The notes under the pieces were generated by a model. It had not been told where the DNA came from. It saw only the letters and a program-made list of their open reading frames with translations, and ran no database searches. Positions 27,201 through 38,008 of a stretch of 64,000 nucleotides of DNA are shown here, one piece after another (position 1 is the first letter of the stretch; each line of letters opens with the position of its first letter). A program made the position numbers and the translations under genes. Source of the DNA: Nymphaea colorata (lineage: Eukaryota; Streptophyta; Magnoliopsida; Nymphaeales; Nymphaeaceae); assembly GCF_008831285.2 (NCBI RefSeq), contig NC_045149.1, forward strand, positions 17,561,035 through 17,625,034. Reading direction: 5' to 3'.

Positions 27201-27399
27201 AGATTTCATCCGTTTAATCTGGTCCAGTAAGAAAAGGTCCCAAACCTATTTGAACTCGTTTCAGGCATTCAAATTCAGATACTACCCTCGTCGATTCCAG
27301 ATTCAGTGTCGAAAATCAAGTCTGAACTCGATTAACTGAATATGGTGACCGTGTAACGTGAATCCAAACTGTTTACAGTATCGTCCCTATGAGCACTTA
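24260..27399. other. Intergenic DNA, no gene seen
   Basis: The longest open frame is 138 codons (26115-26531, plus). It has no motif I recognise and no splice context, so I do not call it. Around 24930-25250 the words AGATCTGAGATC and its variants recur in both orientations, which suggests an eroded MITE similar in style to the one at 11492, but I could not fix its ends. Confidence 0.35.
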
Positions 27400-27419
27400 G
27401 GTTCGTGAAGAGGCAAATT

Positions 27420-27880
27420 TTGTTCTGATTTGTAGTTTCAAGTAATGGTCTCAATCCCATCACACTCCGGATCAAGACCGGCTAACCAAGACAATAGCCC
27501 ACCCTCTTTATAAATCACACATTATTCTTTACAATATTAGATACAAGATCAAACTTTTTAATGGATTGTCGCAATCTATCTTAAAGCACATGTCTGCATG
27601 GGTCGAAACTCAACTCCGAGTGTTGAACTAGTTCTAATACCAATTATAACAACCCGAGATCCTCTTAAGTTCGGCTCAGACTTTTAGTTTGGTGGATCCT
27701 AACGTGCCCCCTAGTGGCTTCAATTCCAAATTCATAAAGACTAAGAACTAGGACAGTCTATCACTTAACCATCCCACTTGTTAATCCTTCCATATTTCTC
27801 ACAATCTCAAAGCTAAACTTTTCAATGGAGTGTTATACTAACCCATTTACATTTGCAACCCAATTTATGTAAGTAAAATG
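27420..27880 (-). mobile_element. Eroded LTR-retroelement remnant, minus strand
   Basis: Read on the minus strand, a segment ending GGGTTGTTATAA at about 27645 is followed by TTGGTATTAGAAC, a decayed form of the initiator-Met tRNA primer-binding site TGGTATCAGAGC. GGGTTGTTATA also ends the right LTR of the TRIM at 63.2-63.9 kb, so the two may be related. The outer limits are uncertain and no internal coding region is seen. Confidence 0.4.
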
Positions 27881-28844
27881 GTCAAAACAAGATGTCCTCT
27901 AGCTTGGTATGCGGTTGCGAAATTTATGATTTGCATTGTAGCGCTTTATTCTTTTATTGTTGTTGTTGTTGCTTTTCTTTTTTTTTTTTGTGTTCACATG
28001 AATGAAGAATCTATTTCTGTTCACTTGAATTGATTTTATTGATATTCAATGCTAAATTCAATCACAGATCATCATTTATTTAACAACTAGTCTGTCACAC
28101 GTTTAGTCGAAATTGAAGATAGAGGATACGAAATTTGAATTGAAGTTTGGCATTTCATGCTTTTCAATGAAGTTAGTTTGGAATTAAAGCATTACGTGTT
28201 GATTCGAATGGCCACACACCCAACAGCTGATTCTGAATTTAACAGTTGTTCAAGTTCGTTTAGCACATTTTACTTTGAATCAGAAACGAGGAAGATGGAA
28301 AGAAAAATGAAAACGATATTGGGTTCTTTCTGATGCCAAATATATCTTTTCAATCTGTGTTGTCCTTTGCCTTTTCAAACAAGAAGTCGGGAAATCAGAT
28401 GTTCTGCAGCAAACTTGTACAATACTTTATTCTAAATGAGCATCACAGTTGTGCTAATTCATATATTCTGTATTCTCAGAAAACAGACCAAAATTAATAG
28501 CACACAAGCTTGCCTTCCACTGCACAAGGAGGGCAACCAGGTATGTGAGGAAGTTCGTCAAATACTTCTTAAGCCCTCAAATCGAGTGCAGAAAGTCATG
28601 AGAGAGCCCGGACTTTCTTCTCTCCATTTGAGAGGTGAGCTTACATCCAGTGAGTAGAATCCTAGCAATGAAAAGTGGCTGTAAAATTGTGTTTTATCAG
28701 ACAGTAAGATCAGAAGGTTAAGCTTAGGACCGTGCACTTTCTTCTCTGCAGAAAAAAAAAAAAAGAATGAAGCACCCGGACTTCTGTAGTTGAGTGCATC
28801 ACAGCAATTTTTTTGATAAAACTCTAAAATAGCATTTTCTTTTG
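27881..28844. other. Intergenic DNA left of the segmental duplication
   Basis: Nothing supportable. Open frames at 28436-28657 (plus) and 28558-28965 (minus) overlap each other and show no motif. Confidence 0.4.
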
Positions 28845-29105
28845 AACCAATCTTTTTATAAGACAAGAAGCATGGGGTGTGCCCCTTATGAAACTGTATT
28901 ACTTTCTGAGAACTGTCACGATCAATTTGTTCCTTTTCAGGCCAAGAGGAAAATCGCCCTACCATGTTCTTCGATGGTTTTCAGTAACTCAGATTTGGTG
29001 TTCCTTTTTGCTTGACATTGCACTAATTTCACCTTGGAATCATGCGAATCACTATGTTAGAGCAGTCAATCTCGTCCAACTTTCCCCCATAAATATCATG
29101 AAGGA

Positions 29106-29127
29106 GATATATATATATACACACACG
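29106..29127. repeat. Short (TA)n(CA)n tract, copy A
   Basis: A short tract of TA followed by CA repeats. The matching place in copy B (36740-36784) is about twice as long, so this microsatellite changed length after the duplication. Confidence 0.85.
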
Positions 29128-30253
29128 GTTTATCTAAGACAATGAAGGTCAGCAACTGACGTACTTTACCCCATTAGAGCTTCAAACAGGAGATAAATCA
29201 TAAAGATACATATACTCTCCATGGTTTTCAAGAATCCCAGCTTTAGTGAATAGGGTTTAACCAACGACAGATATCTAAAAGCGGTTTATATTGGAAATAA
29301 TTGAGTTCAGCCTGACTGAGGACCATTGGTCATTGTGGTGGTAAAAACTTTTTGATTTGACACTGAGAGCAGATATAATGGTTGCTATTTCTTGCAGAGA
29401 ACAGAGAGACAAAAACATCTCGGGTGTTCTCAAAATCTCAGTCATCATAGCCTTAAGTCCAAACTTAAAAATCCATAGGAAGCATCCTCTATCCATTCAA
29501 AGAAGAAATCAATTTATCCATATTCACCAGATAGACGCCTAATTGCTTGTGCATGAATTGAATGTGAAGCACCAAATAGAGGTTACAACAACCTTCTCAA
29601 AAGAAAAGCAATTATTGGCCGCCGCTGAGCCACAATTGACGCAACAATACCTAAAACATCTATGATGAAAGCTCTCAGAACTACAAACTGGGGGAACCTT
29701 CATTCTGACATGAAATAACTGCAAAAAGCAAGTTAAAGTTAACAAAGAAAAGAATAACATAGGTTTGTAATTGAAATTGTCACATATGTATTTGAATTTG
29801 GATTGAACTACAATATAAACACAAAAAAAGACGAACAAAAAAAATATACATACTTCCAGAGATATTCTGTTTTAAGAGCTCGAGGCGTTAGACAACCAAT
29901 GGGACAACAAAAACCTGTTTCCCTCTAAACACGATAGAAAGAACACAAAAGGATGCGTATGGGGATGCCTAAAGCAGCACAGACCAAGTACCAGTGATAT
30001 CCTGTAAATTCCTCACTAAAAAACAGCAGAAGAAAGCTGTACAAGTACGCATCATCAAGACAACTGAACACTCCCCATGAACTCAAGCTCTCAGAATTAC
30101 AGTTTGCACACGAAAGACCTTAAGGAAGGAACCAATCGATCAGTTCTCAACTTGGCAGTATCCAAGATAACTCCACGGACACCAATTTGGCAGTACGTAC
30201 CCATCACCGAAACTTGGAAGGAGAAATGCAATCAGGCGGCAGTGTCATCTGAT

Positions 30254-31498
30254 TCAAACGCCATAAGGAGTAGCGCGAGAAGCCATACTCGTAATAACAG
30301 ACTGCATTTGAGCTGCCCTGATTTTTGCAGAAGTTGCTCGATGGAAGAATTGCTCTCGAGACAGAGCTCTTATGTTCCTCATGTACACGTCGAAGGGGAT
30401 AACTCCTTGCTGCATTGCCTTATCTAGAGAGTAGAATGTATCCTCAATTGCGAGATCGGAAGCAGTGCAGTCAACCATCTGCCGAGACAGAGGATCGCAG
30501 GGTTCAAAAACGTCGTCGACGTCGATCACCAACTTATTCTTCTCGCCATTTTCTCTCAGCCACGTCTCAAGCACATCCGTGTTCATAAGAACCATCTGAA
30601 GCAACTGCTCCAACCCCTCCTTCTCGTCTATCATCTGCCTCAGCCCTTCATCTATCTGTCGCCCCCGCCGTTTCAACTCCGGCTGCGCCCGGACGAGCGA
30701 GTCCGTCTCCTCTTCCCTCGACTTCCTCAATGCAACAGTATCAGAATGAAGCATCTCCAGCAGCTTCTTCTTGAGAACCTCAGATGGGTCATCGGTATTG
30801 GGTCTTTGAGGAGATGGCGGCACCGTCCGGCCGTAGGGCGGGGTTGGAGGCGCAACGTTGCTCGGACGAACACTTGGTGGCGGATGGTCCGAAGCCGCAG
30901 AAGAGGGCGACGGGGAGGACGGCCTTCTCACCGTCGTAGAGGACGCAGAACCCTGATACTGGTTCTGAATCCTGTGCGCTACAGGAGCAGGCTGCTTGGT
31001 GTACAAGGGGGGGTCCCTACCGAAGAGAAGACTCATATTCCTCGCCAAATCGACGAGATTCGAACTCGGAAAAGTCCAACTCTGCATATAGGGAACGGAA
31101 ACGAGGCCGGAGGGATCGACATGGGCATGGCAGGGTCTGATGAGCATATCCCTCGTCGGATTGACGAAAACACAGGGGTATTGGCGCGGGTAGTGCTCCG
31201 TCAACCAGATGACAACGGGGATGTTGTAAGTGACTAGCTGGTACAACATGGGGATCGTCCCATCGGCCTGCAGGAGATTCACCGTCCGGCCGTCGTTGTG
31301 GGTAAAGACGGCGGTCTTCACCTGAAGGCTGGGGAATTCCTGAAGCAGACTCAACAGATGCTGCCTGATCAACCACTTGACCTCCTCTTTGTATGGCAAA
31401 GCGGAAGGCCCTCTCGCGGAGAGGACCTTGTTCAGGAATTGGACAGAACGCTGGGAGGAATCGAGACCATAGCCTGGGGGAACCATGGTTCCCCTCAC
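30254..31498 (-). CDS. ELC: ELC/VPS23-like ESCRT-I subunit (TSG101 homologue), 414 aa
   Basis: Ubiquitin-binding subunit of ESCRT-I, which sorts ubiquitinated membrane cargo into multivesicular bodies at the endosome; Arabidopsis ELC also affects cytokinesis and endoreduplication. It is a single uninterrupted exon. The UEV domain spans about residues 15-160 (TVNLLQADGTIPM, YPRQYPCVFVNPTRDMLIRP, HVDPSGLVSVPYMQSW) and is an E2-like fold without a catalytic cysteine. Next come a Pro/Ser-rich linker at about 185-235, a coiled coil at about 238-315 and the C-terminal steadiness box at about 328-414 ([49 protein letters not shown]). Family length is close to 400 aa, so it is full-length. Met5 (codon at 31484-31486, followed by VPPGYG) is an alternative start resembling the usual family N-terminus. 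It lies in duplication copy A and is probably the functional paralogue. Confidence 0.95.
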   Translation of the reverse strand: MRGTMVPPGYGLDSSQRSVQFLNKVLSARGPSALPYKEEVKWLIRQHLLSLLQEFPSLQVKTAVFTHNDGRTVNLLQADGTIPMLYQLVTYNIPVVIWLTEHYPRQYPCVFVNPTRDMLIRPCHAHVDPSGLVSVPYMQSWTFPSSNLVDLARNMSLLFGRDPPLYTKQPAPVAHRIQNQYQGSASSTTVRRPSSPSPSSAASDHPPPSVRPSNVAPPTPPYGRTVPPSPQRPNTDDPSEVLKKKLLEMLHSDTVALRKSREEETDSLVRAQPELKRRGRQIDEGLRQMIDEKEGLEQLLQMVLMNTDVLETWLRENGEKNKLVIDVDDVFEPCDPLSRQMVDCTASDLAIEDTFYSLDKAMQQGVIPFDVYMRNIRALSREQFFHRATSAKIRAAQMQSVITSMASRATPYGV

Positions 31499-31700
31499 TC
31501 ACAGAGAGACAGAGAGAGAAAGAGAGAACCAACTATCGGATCAAAGATGGCGGTGTTGGAGATTGAGTTATATGAACAACCAGAGAGACGAAGGGAATTG
31601 GGATTTTTAGAAAGTGATCGGTTGTTGCGTAGAAAACCACTTAAAAAGGAAGTGAGGCCACAGGAGGTTTCCTCCGTGTGTGTGTGTGAAAGAGGGAGAG
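31499..31700 (-). promoter_or_regulatory. ELC 5' leader/proximal promoter (copy A)
   Basis: DNA upstream of the intact ELC start, with AG-rich (minus: CT-rich) tracts at 31497-31527. About 215 bp of this region, together with the start codon, is missing in copy B: there, GGGAGGA joins directly to the GTGTGTGTGAAAGAG tract that lies near 31678-31692 in copy A. The transcription start is not identified. Confidence 0.4.
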
Positions 31701-32327
31701 GAAGAAGCTTCGAATTGTCAACTGCCTGCTACCTGTGTCAACCGATTAAGGAGGAGGGAGAAGGAGGAAGAATTTGCAGCAGAGCCACCTTCCACTCCAA
31801 GGATTTTCCGTTTCAACGAAAGCGCGAGAGGGGCCCTCCCCTTTGAATGTTCATTCTCTGAATTCATTTATTTGACATTTTCTACGCTAACAGAGGCATC
31901 TTGTCTACCGTTCATCTCATTGAGGACCAAGATTTACAGGTTACACTTCGATGAGGATCATGGAAGTTGAGCAGCGTGAACGTCGGATTTTGCTTTTCTC
32001 AATGAAGGGACTTGGTCGTTCCCATGCCCTTCTTATATGCAGTTGACGTCTAGCCATAAAAATCTTCCTGCAACATCTGCAGCAGTAACAGGAAAGATGA
32101 AGTTTTCGAGTCAACCGCCTCTTTTAATGAAACATTTTTATTTTTATTATATGCAATGATGAACCGTTCATCACCCATCTACCTCATGATGCATAAAACC
32201 TTCTGCTGTTTGCTTTGCACATTAGAATTGGCTTTTCGTTCCAACTTCTCATTTCCTTTCTTAGATCTGAAGCGGCATAAAAATGTGTTTTAAAGATCAT
32301 GAATTCTAGATTCATGGTACATGTTAA

Positions 32328-34402
32328 AAACCATACAATCCGCCGTAAAACAAACACAATCTCACCGTTAAATCTAAACGCCTTTATCTCGTAATGGCAG
32401 ATGTTGCCCACTTCTCCGTGCCTCTTTGAAGTATAAGAACAGCATAATACGTTCATGAAAAGATTGGAGGCTGAAATGAAAAAGAACGATCTTTGATGAG
32501 CGTTCAAGCTAGGGGCTCCTTGGAAAAATGAATGTGTTAATAAAATATTAAATTAGCACGGACAAACAGCATAAGTAGTAAGCTTCTTGTAAATTTCCTT
32601 TGTTGAGTCAAAATTAAGGGACGAGGCAAGCACTTTCAGCAGAAATTTATGTTTATATCTGTTTAAATAATGAAGTCGGATAGCGTAATCAGGTCAAGAA
32701 AATGAACATTACTTTTTAAAATTAATGGTGATCCACAATAACTAAACCTTACAAAGAACACCGAGGAAACTTAATATTAAGCTTTAGATTCTACATACTT
32801 CAGTTTGCGACTCCAAAAAAAAACTCGTCGACCAACTTTATAATGCTAGAAACTTAACTCCTAGGGCCTATGCCAGCTATGGCTTATGCAAAAAGTTGAT
32901 GTCCAAGAGAATCGAACTAGCCTTGTATCATAATTTTACACCCTTTACATTCTCCTTTATTACCTACAACGAATAAATTTTATCAGTGCATATACAGCAT
33001 ATGCTTATTCTCAAAATGCATATGAAATTGCTAATTAACTGTTAGGGTTTCAACTAATGAACTTGACTAATCTCCAAAAGAAGTATATGGCTCTTTAAAT
33101 GGGTTTCTCTAACTAAATGGATCTTGAATCCCCAAAAAAAAAAACAGCATTCAAAACTGATAACAAAAAAGGTTCAGACCTAACAATTAAAATGGAAATA
33201 ACTAAATGGATTCAATTCATTTGGATTGAATGTGTCTGCATCCTCATCTTAAAGAGAGGAGTTGACATCCTCTGGCGATCTAGATGCTCCGACCTTTTAC
33301 ACGCATCCAAAATTGGGCTGCATGCGTGAGAGGCCGGAGCATCTGAACAACATGAGAAATCTTTGTTCTGATGTTAAAAATAAGGGTCCGTTTGATGGGC
33401 AGGATATTTTCTGTAGCCATGTAAATAAAATTCAAATTTTTGAAAATTTTTCTTGCCCATCAAACTTAGGATGAAAAAAATGAATGTTGAGTTGGTTTTG
33501 AGAAAGTTTATTCCGAGGGTTGAAAAAAAATTTCTAGGATGAAAAAAATTACCGTTGGATTCCCAAGCAATGCCTATTTTGTTTTTTCTTGTTTCATTCT
33601 TATCAAACTGAGAAATTTATTTCTTGAAAAACATAAACCAAAATACAACAAACACATAGAGGTTTTGGAAATCTGGATTTTGTTTTCATTTCTTCAATTC
33701 CTGAAATATGTTTATGAAAACTTCTTTCTAACTTTATATTTCTAATGCATCAAACGGCCCCTAATTGACGCAGAAATATTCAATTGTACATCAGGAATAG
33801 TCAATCACATGAATGTATTAGTTTTGGGGGATTTGAAGGTTCTGATTTACTGTTTTCCCACCTTTTGAACATATAATTGCAATGGGCCATTATTGTCATG
33901 CCAGTGAATTAGAGTTCACGAATTCAAAAAATCTTATTCCCTTCAAACAAATTAAGAAATGGTTGAAGGGTATTAAAAAAATTAAATGAATGAGGGGTGC
34001 CAATACATAGATAAACAAACAGTTGGAGACAACTAATATGTAAATAAATAAATTTTGTGGGACCGTGTGAGCTCTCCAACTTGTTCAATAGATTGTAGAA
34101 AAACTTAGTTAATTAAATCAATCTTATAGCCTTAACTCATTGAATTTTTGAGTACCCATTGTTCCTCAAAGAGTTCACCATGAGCAGACAGAGAACAATA
34201 GATGAAGGGCATGGATAATCGAAGCAGATTATGTGTTCGAGATGGAAGACAACGAAGGTCTTCAGGTGCTTGAAATGATTCAATTTCATCCTAAGATAAA
34301 AGCAAGCTAAAATAAGGTAGAAATACTTCTTATAAAGGCCAAAGTGGAGAGGCAAAAAAACATCCTTTTTTTATGAAGACTACAATTCACTCGCAAGTGT
34401 GG
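32328..34402. other. 2.1-kb segment present only in copy A
   Basis: The sequence is absent from copy B, where the flanks are joined (TACATGAGTGCAACC). In copy A, ATGTTAA occurs at both edges (32321-32327 and 34403-34409). This fits either loss from copy B through that direct repeat or an insertion into copy A with a 7-bp target duplication. It contains a Tourist-like MITE and no supportable gene. Confidence 0.65.
33384..33761. mobile_element. Tourist-like (PIF/Harbinger) MITE, 378 bp
   Basis: The left end GGGTCCGTTTGATG and the right end (other strand) GGGGCCGTTTGATG form a terminal inverted repeat. It is flanked on both sides by TAA (33381-33383 and 33762-33764), the 3-bp target-site duplication of Tourist/Harbinger elements. 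A subterminal inverted copy of the CCCATCAAAC word lies near 33457. There is no coding capacity. Confidence 0.75.
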
Positions 34403-36738
34403 ATGTTAAGTCCAACCTAATATGCTTATTTTTGAATTATACGTTTTACTACAGAATTCTGTCATATCAACAAAAACATGCCACAACAAATTCATGAATT
34501 TAAAACCTAAGGTAATCAAATGCTCCTTAAGATTTGGCCAATGAAACAATATGTAATTGTTGTATGAATATGGTCTAAAGATTGGGGGAACACATTGAAA
34601 TGTGTAAAATTTATCCTAATTTTTGAAATGAATTCATGAAGCAGTTTCAAATTATTCTATTTGCCAAAGGCCGTAAGAATATCTTCTATTGTTTGGATGG
34701 TACTTTTTTGTGTGTACTTCTGGAGTACACTTTGCACCTTAATACGAGATTGCTTATACGGCTGCCCACATAGACCCAGATAATATTTCTTTTTATATTG
34801 AGGCATCATAGCTGTTTTTTTTTTTATTTATATGTTGCTGCCCCTTAACAATCTAAAATTTAAGTGTTGGTGCCCCTCAACTAGACATTCCTAACTCCGA
34901 CCCTACAAGAAGGTCAATCGCTTATCCACTTACCTCTTTGGCTCACTTTGTATTTCATTACCTTTTGTATGGTGAGAATAACATTAAGAGAATCTAAAGA
35001 CTCGTAGAGAAAAAAAACAATAAAAATTAGGCATTCATATGCAAGACGTACTGTGCGAGTTTCTTTTTCTTTTTTTTTGTAAAGATATAATAAGATGTTG
35101 AACTCTTAACTTCCTTCAACTTGAAAACTTAGATCCAAATCTTAATAAGGTAAATAAAACTATTTTCTTTCTAGCTTCCATGGCCTATATAACTTGTTTC
35201 TGCAGCTTCAAGAACAAAAAGTTATCGAACACAAAATTTTTATCCAACTATCAGACATCCCTTAAAACGTTCTAACTCTCTAACCTTAGCCCAATTAGTT
35301 CTTTCTAGCTTTTGCCTTGAAAATCTCAAGTCCCAACCTAACCAATCTGACAGAAGATGTCAAGGAAAGGAAAAAAGCCAATGTAAGTGCTGCTAATTAT
35401 CCTTTTCTTTTCTAGCTTCTTAATTAGTATATGCAGTATTTTTTGTTTTTTAATTACTTTGCACTGGTTTTTAACTTTTTGATATGAAAATTAGAAAATA
35501 GATCTCGCCCTACATAACACCATTCTTTGTACCATTCATCCAAATGATATCGCTAAGGCTTAACTTGTTTTATCAATGCTTGCAAACTTAAGGACTGACA
35601 AACTAAACTAATTTGTTTTATAAATGCTTGAAAAGAAGTAATTTATTCATGAGAGGTTGGCAAAATAGTGAGGGTGAGGGTTGGTAGGTGACCAGTCTCT
35701 ATTTTGAGTTTCGCGGGTGTAAACTTCTTGCGCTCTAAAAGAATGATAGTAATATGCAAGTTGAAGCTTGGTACGAGCGTCACCTCAAAACACTAAAAGG
35801 AGGTCGGGTATCGTACAGGGATGAGGGAAAAGGTAAGGCCTCAGGTCTTTTTTTGGGGCAGTCGGATGAAATATTCATTTTGCTCACCCATCATAGAAAC
35901 TACCCAAATTGGGGTATCATTGGAATTAGGATGAATGAGCTTAAATTGCTAGGTTTGATTAGAATTGATGGCAAATCCATTTGGTTTGACCAAGTCAAGA
36001 GTGCCATGTGTCATTATTTAATATGAGAGAAGAGTATCATTTCTTTACCAAAAAAAATTGTAAAATTTATGGCTGAAGACACTGTAAAATAGTAACGAAA
36101 CTACTTGTGTTTGTTGGTCTGCATAAAAAAAGCATTGTGATAAAAGGTTGACCAGAGATCCAGAGCTGCGACTCTGGTTCCCCTCCTCCAAAAAATTTTA
36201 ACTCCACGAGATTGTTGGCAAACTTGGGAATCAGAATTAAATCAGCAATCAATTGGGTTAGTGAGTTGAGTCGGTGACTTGGCAGGGTCAAGCACTAAGA
36301 ATCGGATTATCAACATGCAATTGAATTACCAGACTGTAGCTCTTTCTTTCATTCTAATTTTTCTCAAATGATAATTAACTACTCAATGCTTCAGGATTTA
36401 GTGAAATCATTAAAATGTAAAAGAAAAAAAATAGTATGTTCTCTCTAGCGTTGAGAGGTCATCGGTGGCTTTTTATAACCAATCTTTTTACAAGACAAGA
36501 AGTATGGGGCGTGCCCCTTATGAAACTGTATTACTTTCTGAGAACTGTCACGATCAATTTGTTCCTTTTCACACCAAGGGGAAAATCGCCCTCCCATTGA
36601 TCTTCAATAGTTTTCAGTAACTCAGATTTGGTGTTCTTTTTTGCTTTGACATTGCACTAATTTTACCTTGGAATCATGCGAATCACTATGTTAGAGCAGT
36701 CAATCTCGTCCAACTTTTCCCCATAAATATCATGAAGG

Positions 36739-36739
<1 letters not shown>

Positions 36740-36775
<36 letters not shown>

Positions 36776-36784
36776 CACACACAC
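36740..36784. repeat. (TA)n(CA)n microsatellite, copy B
   Basis: About 13 TA repeats followed by GA and then about 9 CA/AC repeats. It is expanded relative to its copy A counterpart at 29106-29127. Confidence 0.95.
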
Positions 36785-38008
36785 GGTTTATCTAAGACAA
36801 TGAAGATCGGCAACTGACGTACCTAACCCCATTAGAGCTTCAAACAGGAGATAAATCATAAGATACATATACTCCACATGGTTTTCAAGGGTCCCAACTT
36901 TAGTGAATAGGGTTAACCAACCACAGATATCTAATAAGCGGTTTGTATTGGAAATATTGAGTTCAGCCTGACTGAGGACCATTGGTCATTGCGGCGGTAA
37001 AAACTTTTTGATTTGACACTGAGAGCAGATATAATGGTTGCTATTTCTTGCAGAGGACATAAAGACAGAAACATGTCGGGTGTTCTCAAAATCTCAGTCA
37101 TCATAGCCTTTAAATCCATTGAATTCAAGAACAATATATGTTCACAAATTCACAATGGGCAGCAAAGGAATCCACAGCAAAAATGAAGACGCCACCACCA
37201 AAACAAGGCAGTCGCTTCATAACATCAAACTTAAGAATCCATAAGAAGCATCCTCTATCCCTTCAAAGAAGAAAGCAATTTATCCACATTCATCAGATAG
37301 ACGCCTAATTGCTTGTGCATGAATTGAATGTGAAGCACCAAATAGAGGTCACAACAACCTTCTCAAAAGAAACGGAGACACAACAATACCTAAAAGGCTA
37401 AAACATCTATGATGAAATCTCTCAGATTTTAACTACAAACTGGGGGAACTTTCATTCTGACATGAAATAACTGGAAAGAGCAAGTTAAAGTTAATAAAGA
37501 AAAGAACAACATAGGTTTGCTATCGAAATTCTCACAAATGTATTTGAATTTGGATTGAAGTACACTATAAACACAAAAAAAGACGAACAAAAAAAATATA
37601 CATACTTCCAGAGATATTATGTTTTAAGAGCTGGAGGCGTTAGACAACCAATGGAACAACAAAAACCTGTTTCCCTCTAAACACGATTGAAAGAACACAA
37701 AAGGATGCGTATGGGGATGCCTCTGAAACAGCACAGACCAAGTACCAGTAATATCCTGTAAATTCCTCACTAAAAAACAGCAGAAGAAAACTGTACAAGT
37801 ATGCATCATCAAGAGAACCGAACACTCCCCATGAACTCAAGTTCTCAGAATTACAGTTTGCACACGAAAGACCTTCAGGAAGGGAACCAATCGATCAGTT
37901 CTCAACTTGGCAGTATCCAAGATAACTCCACGGACACCAATTTGGCAGTACGTACCCATCACCGAAACTTGGAAGGAGAAATGCAATCAGGCGGCAGTGT
38001 CATCTGAT

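Larger units (their letters stand above)
28845..36418. repeat. Segmental tandem duplication, copy A (contains intact ELC)
   Basis: The block starts at AACCAATCTTTTTA and is colinear with copy B: 28845-32325 matches 36475-40322, 34405-36000 matches about 40323-42330, and 36330-36418 matches about 42400-42490. By eye, identity over about 260 bp of the shared ELC 3' coding region is near 94%. Copy A alone carries 32328-34402, bounded by the 7-bp direct repeat ATGTTAA, and a segment at about 36010-36325. Confidence 0.88.

Noticed and set aside
30746-31846. Plus-strand and alternative-frame ORFs over the intact ELC gene
   Set aside because: Antisense or off-frame to a clearly recognisable ELC protein; rich in Arg, typical of shadow frames.
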